Source: Amycolatopsis balhimycina FH 1894 (GTDB lineage Bacteria > Actinomycetota > Actinomycetes > Mycobacteriales > Pseudonocardiaceae). From it: a stretch of DNA of 64,000 nucleotides. Every line of letters starts with the position of its first letter. Within the stretch, counting starts at the first letter, position 1. The notes below the pieces were generated by a model that searched no databases, was not told the origin of the DNA, and saw only the letters and a program-made list of their open reading frames with translations. Both the position numbers and the translations under genes were made by a program. The DNA is taken from the NCBI RefSeq assembly GCF_000384295.1, contig NZ_KB913037.1, forward strand, positions 3,148,649 through 3,212,648, in the 5' to 3' direction. Below, piece by piece: positions 59,892 through 64,000 of this stretch.

Positions 59892-61036
59892 GCGAGCACG
59901 GAACCGAGCGCGGCCGCGACGCGGGCGGCGGCGGACCCGTCGCCGTACGGTGACGGGAGCCGCCGGAGCCGCTCGCGGTGGCCGGCGACGTCGTCGAGCC
60001 ACCGGGCGACCTCGGTCCCGATCCCGGGCCCGGGCAGCACCCGCACGCCGAACGTCCCGGCGATCTCGGGGCGTTCGGTGCTGCGCCGGACGACGACCAC
60101 GGGTCGCTTGAGGACACTCACTTCCTCCTGGATGCCCCCGGAATCGGACACGATCACGGCGGCTTCGGCGGCCAGCGCGAGGAACGCCGGGTAGGCCTGG
60201 GGCTCCAGCCGGACGAAGGGGTCCAGCAGCCGCGTCAGGCCGAACTGCTCGACGCTCTTGGCCGTGCGCGGGTGCAGCGGGAACACGACCGGCAGCGGCA
60301 GCCGGCCCAGTTCCCGCAGGATCACCTCGAGCCGGCCCGGGTCGTCGACGTTCTCCGGGCGGTGGATGGTGGCCAGGACGAACCGGTCGCGCGCCAGGCC
60401 CCGGGCCGCCAGGACAGCCTCCCGCTCGGCGGCGGCCGGGAGCGCGCGCTCCAGCGCTTCCACGACCGTGTTGCCGGTGACGGCGATCCGTTCGGCGGGC
60501 ACGTTTTCCGCCAGGAGGTTCCGGCGGTTGAGGTCGGTCGGCGCGCAGCAGAGGTCGGCGAGGTGGTCGATCAGCACCCGGTTGTGCTCTTCCGGCATCG
60601 CGCGGTCGTGGCTGCGCAGCCCGGCTTCGACGTGCACCAGCGGAAGGTCGTGCGCGTTGGCCGCCAGCGCGCCGGCGAGCGCCGACGTCGTGTCGCCCTG
60701 CACGACCACCACCCGGCCGGGGTGCGCGGCCAGGACTTCGTCGACCGCGCTGACGGTCCGCCCGAGCTGGCCCCCGCGGCGCCCGGCGCCGACGCCGAGT
60801 TCGTGGAACCGCCCGGACGGCGGCAGGTCCGCGCGGATGCGCGAGTACAGCGAGTGGTCGTAGTGCTGTCCGGTGTAGACGACCGCGCACCCGTCGCCGA
60901 AGAACCGCATCAACGGCGCCAGCTTGATCAATTCGGGCCGCGTCCCGCAGACCAGCGTGATTCCGCCGGTCCCGGCCGGCGGCACTTCCGGGGCGCCTAC
61001 GGCTGATTCGCGGAAAGCTGCGGTGGTGGTCGGCAT
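59861..61036 (-). CDS. wecB: UDP-N-acetylglucosamine 2-epimerase (non-hydrolysing)
   Basis: 391 residues, GT-B-like fold. ITLVCGTRPELIKLAPL (GTRPE), VVVQGDTTSALAGALAA, HVEAGLRS, and the C-terminal VSDSGGIQEE. The enzyme converts UDP-GlcNAc into UDP-ManNAc, a donor for exopolysaccharide or teichoic acid repeats, implying ManNAc or ManNAcA in this polymer. Start ATG at 61036. It is monocistronic on the minus strand, facing the FAD oxidoreductase. Confidence 0.92.
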   Translation of the reverse strand: MPTTTAAFRESAVGAPEVPPAGTGGITLVCGTRPELIKLAPLMRFFGDGCAVVYTGQHYDHSLYSRIRADLPPSGRFHELGVGAGRRGGQLGRTVSAVDEVLAAHPGRVVVVQGDTTSALAGALAANAHDLPLVHVEAGLRSHDRAMPEEHNRVLIDHLADLCCAPTDLNRRNLLAENVPAERIAVTGNTVVEALERALPAAAEREAVLAARGLARDRFVLATIHRPENVDDPGRLEVILRELGRLPLPVVFPLHPRTAKSVEQFGLTRLLDPFVRLEPQAYPAFLALAAEAAVIVSDSGGIQEEVSVLKRPVVVVRRSTERPEIAGTFGVRVLPGPGIGTEVARWLDDVAGHRERLRRLPSPYGDGSAAARVAAALGSVLAQRAGSATAG

Positions 61037-61149
61037 GCGGTGAATTCCCTCCGGGGCGTCGGTTCGCCCGCACGCTACTCACCGCAGCCGTCAGAACGGT
61101 GGCAGCTCAGTCGATTGTGTGACACGACGGCGTGCCGGGGCCCCCTAGA

Positions 61150-62133
61150 ATGACGCGGTCGGAAAGACCGGACAGGACGGCGCAGCTCTTGCTCAAGAAA
61201 CACGCGATACTGGCGGCCGTGGTCCTTTTGGTCACCGCCTTGGTCACCGCCTCGGCTCCTCGTGCCGACGCGGCCTCGGAGGTCCTCCTCCCCGATCTGC
61301 GCCAGGCGATCCCGGGCTGCGACGGCGGGAGTTCCGGCGACCTCGCGCAGTGCGACGCCTGGGACGTGTGCCCGGTGATCGACCCCGCGGTACCCAGCGG
61401 GCGGTGCGTCCCGGTGAACGTGGCGAAGGCCGTCCGGCTGCGGTTCACCAGCGCGGAGGAGAACATCGGCGACGGGCCGCTGCTGCTCTACGGCCGTCGC
61501 GACACGACGAACCAGGACACCATGTCCGTCCGCCAGGCCCTGCGCAACGGCCCGAACGGCTCGATCCCCGCTGACTATGTTTCGGCGCAGCGAGTCACCC
61601 GGGCCTTCACGTACTACGAGCCGGCCGTCGCCCACCAGCACTGGCACCTGATGAACTTCGAACACTTCGCGCTGGTTTCCCCGCAGGGAAAGACGATCGT
61701 CACGGACCGCAAGAACGGCTTCTGCCTCGGCGACCGGTTCACGGTGGCCGACGCCGGCCGGCTGAGCCACGTCCCCGGGGACACCGGCCCCGACGCCGAC
61801 CTCGCCGAGACCCTCCGCGCGAACCAGTGCCGCCACCACGAGCCCACGGCCCTCGACGTGCTCGAAGGAATCTCGGTCGGCGCCGGCGACGACTACAAGT
61901 ACACCGTCGACTTCCAGTGGCTGGACATCACGCACGTCCCGGCGGGCACGTACGACCTGGTGAACACGGTGAACGCGGACCGGACGCTGCTGGAGTCGAA
62001 CTACCGCAACAACTCCACCGCCGTGGCCCTGACCATCGCATGGCCGCAGGGCATGCCGGGGCCGGGCGCGATCCCGGCCGCCCCGGTCGTCAAGTTCCTG
62101 CGCGCCTGCCCCGGCCAGCCCCGCTGCGCCTGA
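61150..62133 (+). CDS. Secreted lysyl oxidase-like protein
   Basis: 327 residues. Signal peptide in the first 42 residues (KKHAILAAVVLLVTALVTASAPRADA). The core has the copper-binding histidine cluster HQHWHLMNFEHF (His162, 164, 166, 172) and CxxC-type cysteines, plus GTYDLVNTVNADRTLLESNYRNN, which matches lysyl oxidase (LTQ copper amine oxidase) repeats. Lysyl oxidases oxidise lysine side chains to aldehydes that cross-link proteins; bacterial members are mostly uncharacterised. Start ATG at 61150 has no strong ribosome-binding site; a TTG at about 61189 with AGGAC upstream is an alternative. Confidence 0.8.
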   Translation: MTRSERPDRTAQLLLKKHAILAAVVLLVTALVTASAPRADAASEVLLPDLRQAIPGCDGGSSGDLAQCDAWDVCPVIDPAVPSGRCVPVNVAKAVRLRFTSAEENIGDGPLLLYGRRDTTNQDTMSVRQALRNGPNGSIPADYVSAQRVTRAFTYYEPAVAHQHWHLMNFEHFALVSPQGKTIVTDRKNGFCLGDRFTVADAGRLSHVPGDTGPDADLAETLRANQCRHHEPTALDVLEGISVGAGDDYKYTVDFQWLDITHVPAGTYDLVNTVNADRTLLESNYRNNSTAVALTIAWPQGMPGPGAIPAAPVVKFLRACPGQPRCA

Positions 62134-62195
62134 GTGGCCCGGCCCCAGGTTCCGGCAGAGTCGCGCCCGGTTCGCGGCTCGGCGGTTCACCGGAG

Positions 62196-62248
62196 GTCTT
62201 GAATGACTCATTCAAGACCTCCGAAGACCTGAATGAGTCATTCAAGAC
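62196..62248. repeat. Intergenic palindrome G (TGAATGASTCATTCA family)
   Basis: 19-base perfect arms 62196-62214 and 62230-62248. The left arm is itself part of a 27-base palindrome (AGGTCTTGAATGACTCATTC and its complement). It follows the lysyl oxidase-like gene and precedes a gene in the same direction. Core identical to palindromes A and D. Confidence 0.85.
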
Positions 62249-62340
62249 ACCTCGGCAGCTGCCGCGCGGCCGGCATGTTTCCGGTCGCACCGCCCTGGGT
62301 ATCCACGATGGTGCTTCGCCGTGACGACCGAGGGGGCCGG

Positions 62341-62574
62341 GTGGACGTCGAAAAGATCAAGCGCCGCCGCTACTTCCGCACGCTGGTGTGGTGGCCGTTC
62401 CTGCTGATACTCCCCGTCACTTTCGGCATCGAACTGCTCGTGCGCGCCGGCCTGCACCACTGGAGCATCGACACGGGCCACCTCATCGCCGCCGTCGTGA
62501 AGGCGATCCTCGCGTGGCTGTTCTTCCCCGGTCTGTGGCGCTGGATGATCCGCCGGGATCAGGCCAATCACTGA
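62341..62574 (+). CDS. Small membrane protein
   Basis: 77 residues. A basic start (EKIKRRRYFRT) then two membrane helices, LVWWPFLLILPVTFGIELLV and HLIAAVVKAILAWLFFPGLW, and a charged end. No family recognised. Start GTG at 62341 preceded by GAGGGGG; a longer frame from 62233 would be encoded by palindrome G and is unlikely. Its stop overlaps the first bases of the LacI-type operator. Confidence 0.6.
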   Translation: MDVEKIKRRRYFRTLVWWPFLLILPVTFGIELLVRAGLHHWSIDTGHLIAAVVKAILAWLFFPGLWRWMIRRDQANH

Positions 62575-62584
62575 AAGCGCTTTC
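62573..62584. promoter_or_regulatory. LacI-family-type operator upstream of the galactanase gene
   Basis: GAAAGCGCTTTC is a perfect 12-base palindrome with the central CG pattern recognised by LacI/CebR-type sugar repressors. It lies 85-96 bases upstream of the GH53 start, fitting substrate-induced control of a polysaccharide-degrading enzyme. No LacI-type gene is in the window. Confidence 0.65.
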
Positions 62585-62668
62585 CGAAATCTCTTGTAAA
62601 GATCTCCTTCGTGCGGTTCCATTCAAGAGAACGCTCGGTTCGTCACGTCGTCGATCAAAGGAGATCGG

Positions 62669-63742
62669 ATGGCCCCGTCGAAGGAGCTCACCCATGAACT
62701 GCCGGAAATTGCGTCAACCAGGCTGGGGCGGCGGTCCGTGCTGCTCGGCGCGCTCGCACTGGGCGCAGGTGCCACGACGCAGGCGACAGCCGCCGTGCTA
62801 CCGCCGGAAGCCACCGCGGCCGCCTTCTTCAAGGGCGCCGACATCAGCTGGGCGCCGCAGATGGAAGCCCACGGCTACACCTGGAAGAACGCCGCCGGGC
62901 AGAGCCAGGACCTGCTGGCCATCCTCAAGGGATACGGCATCAACGCCATCCGGTTGCGCACGTTCGTCAACCCGTCGGGCAGCGCCACCGACGGCCACTG
63001 CGGCATCACCGAGGTCGCCGCGCTGGCCAAGCGCGTCAAGGCCGCCGGCATGTCGATCATGCTTGACTACATGTTCGGCGACACCTGGAACTCCGTCGGC
63101 GTGCAGAACCCGCCCGCGGCGTGGAAGAACCTGAGCTACAGCCAGCTGCTCGGCGCCATGAACTCCTACGTCAACCAGACCATGAACGTCATGAAGAGCA
63201 ACGACGTGCTCCCCACCTGGGTGCAGATCGGCAACGAAATCAACGGCGGCATCTGCCACCCGGTCGGCAGCGTCTCCAACGGTGCGCAAATGACGGGCCT
63301 GCTCAACGCCGCCTACAACCAGGTCAAGCAGGTGTCGCCGAGCACGACGGTGTGCGTCCACCTCGCCCAGCCGCAGAAGTGGGACTCGATGCAGACCTTC
63401 TTCAGCCGCTACGCCGGCAACGGCGGCAAGTGGGACATGTCGGTCTTCTCCTCCTACGGCAGCGCGAGCGTCGCCGCCGGCATCGTGGCGAACATGAAGA
63501 AGATCGCCGACCAGTACGGCAAACCCTTCATGCAGACCGAGTTCGGCGGCCCGGTGAGCAAGGTCTCGGCCACCCGTGACTCGCTGGTCGCCTACCTCAA
63601 CGCGCTCAAGAGCACCGGCGGACAGGGCCTGTTTTACTGGGAGCCGGAAGGCTATTCGCCGTTCACCGGCTACGCCAACGTCGCCTGGAACTCCGCGAAC
63701 CGCCAGCCGACCGCCATCATGGACGGCTTCACGCAGGCATGA
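62669..63742 (+). CDS. Tat-exported GH53 endo-beta-1,4-galactanase
   Basis: 357 residues. The N-terminus has twin arginines (TRLGRRSVLLGALALGAG, about 18-35), a Tat signal. GH53 barrel: KGADISWAPQMEAHGY, the AIRLRTFVNPSG strand, acid/base Glu190 in WVQIGNEINGG and nucleophile Glu291 in FMQTEFGGP, ending LFYWEPEGY. The enzyme cleaves beta-1,4-galactan side chains of pectin. Start ATG at 62669 with AAGGAG. It lies downstream of a LacI-type operator and next to a convergent pectate lyase-like gene, so this end of the window looks like a pectin-degradation locus. Confidence 0.92.
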   Translation: MAPSKELTHELPEIASTRLGRRSVLLGALALGAGATTQATAAVLPPEATAAAFFKGADISWAPQMEAHGYTWKNAAGQSQDLLAILKGYGINAIRLRTFVNPSGSATDGHCGITEVAALAKRVKAAGMSIMLDYMFGDTWNSVGVQNPPAAWKNLSYSQLLGAMNSYVNQTMNVMKSNDVLPTWVQIGNEINGGICHPVGSVSNGAQMTGLLNAAYNQVKQVSPSTTVCVHLAQPQKWDSMQTFFSRYAGNGGKWDMSVFSSYGSASVAAGIVANMKKIADQYGKPFMQTEFGGPVSKVSATRDSLVAYLNALKSTGGQGLFYWEPEGYSPFTGYANVAWNSANRQPTAIMDGFTQA

Positions 63743-63749
63743 CGCCGGA

Positions 63750-63778
63750 AAGGCGGTGACCCCTGAGGTCACCGCCTT
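63750..63778 (+). terminator. Rho-independent-like terminator after the galactanase gene
   Basis: AAGGCGGTGACC (63750-63761) and GGTCACCGCCTT (63767-63778) form a perfect 12-base stem with a 5-base loop, followed by CTTGT. It starts 8 bases after the galactanase stop and ends 20 bases before the convergent lyase stop, so it may serve both. Confidence 0.8.
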
Positions 63779-63797
63779 CTTGTCAGGACACAGCCCG

Positions 63798-64000
63798 TCA
63801 AGACTCGAAAGCACCGAGGTCCGGCGCCTTCCCTTTGTAGGGCAGCCCGACGTTGGTGCCTTTGTCGATCAGCGAACTGTTCGCCGCGAGACGCAGGTAG
63901 GGCAGCACGGGCAGGCTGCCGTCGGCCTGCCGTCGCGCCTCCCAGCCGGCCGTCGACACGCTCTGGAACTGCGCGTCCGACAAGGTGACGCTCAGGTTCC
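63798..64000 (-). CDS. C-terminal end of a pectate lyase-like (PL9-type beta-helix) protein, 5' truncated
   Basis: 66 codons remain in the window; the frame is open through 63998. The tail reads ARRQADGSLPVLPYLRLAANSSLIDKG, then a DVG-like NVGLPYKGKAPDLGAFES ending, which matches the C-terminus of PL9 pectate lyases and other right-handed beta-helix polysaccharide lyases (DLGAFE end). The catalytic part is outside the window. It sits convergent to the GH53 galactanase, consistent with a pectin-use locus. Confidence 0.7.
   Translation of the reverse strand, partial: NLSVTLSDAQFQSVSTAGWEARRQADGSLPVLPYLRLAANSSLIDKGTNVGLPYKGKAPDLGAFES

Noticed and set aside
1..64000. tRNA, rRNA, riboswitch or insertion sequence
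   Set aside because: No stretch with the relevant conserved loops or a transposase reading frame was recognised by eye. A covariance-model scan would be needed to exclude small RNAs.

Overview
The window is high-GC DNA (roughly 70 percent) from an actinomycete. A conservon operon, a SARP regulator, a LamG/RHS giant protein pair and many intergenic palindromes built on TGAATGA(G/C)TCATTCA point to the Pseudonocardiaceae, most likely Amycolatopsis or a close relative. The taxon is inferred from these features, not from a marker gene. No rRNA, tRNA, CRISPR array, transposase or prophage was recognised.

Layout. 1-3.5 kb: end of an SDR oxidoreductase, a TetR regulator and a carboxymuconolactone decarboxylase-like protein, then a decayed stretch of gene fragments (alpha/beta hydrolase, FAD monooxygenase, a possible DUF6204 piece, an RHS piece). 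3.7-7.3 kb: secreted GH25 lysozyme with LGFP repeats, an SCO6745-like protein and a secreted HAD phosphatase. 7.8-11.8 kb: a complete conservon (cvnABCDE) whose P450 lacks the ExxR motif. 12.0-18.4 kb: a tightly coupled five-gene minus-strand operon (type II thioesterase, stand-alone A-PCP NRPS, flavin halogenase, cation/proton antiporter, tyrosine phenol-lyase-like enzyme), divergent from a large AfsR/SARP regulator at 18.9-22.1 kb. 22.2-34.7 kb: an RHS protein with an unusual beta-solenoid tip and no immunity gene, coupled to a 2200-residue LamG protein.

35-44.6 kb: a GNAT enzyme, a TetR/MFS efflux pair with three tandem operators, a PaaX-family regulator divergent from an MHS transporter, a secreted esterase-like hydrolase, two small genes that look like remains of a conflict system, a secreted GH5 cellulase and a PIG-L deacetylase. 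44.8-61.0 kb: an exopolysaccharide locus. Its core is nine overlapping plus-strand genes (permease, polysaccharide deacetylase, Wzy-like ligase/polymerase, three GT4 glycosyltransferases, Wzz-like protein, GT87, Wzx flippase). It is followed by a GHL15-like lipoprotein, the priming sugar-phosphate transferase, a GT2/FAD-oxidoreductase pair and a UDP-GlcNAc 2-epimerase. 61-64 kb: a lysyl oxidase-like secreted protein, a small membrane protein, a Tat-exported GH53 galactanase behind a LacI-type operator, and the end of a pectate lyase-like gene.

The most interesting candidate is the 12-22 kb cluster. Its genes fit a short pathway that loads an aromatic amino acid on a carrier protein, halogenates it, releases it by thioesterase and cleaves it with a tyrosine phenol-lyase-type enzyme. 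That would give a halogenated phenol, or run in reverse a halogenated tyrosine analogue, under SARP control. This is an inference from domain content. The A-domain substrate cannot be settled from sequence alone.
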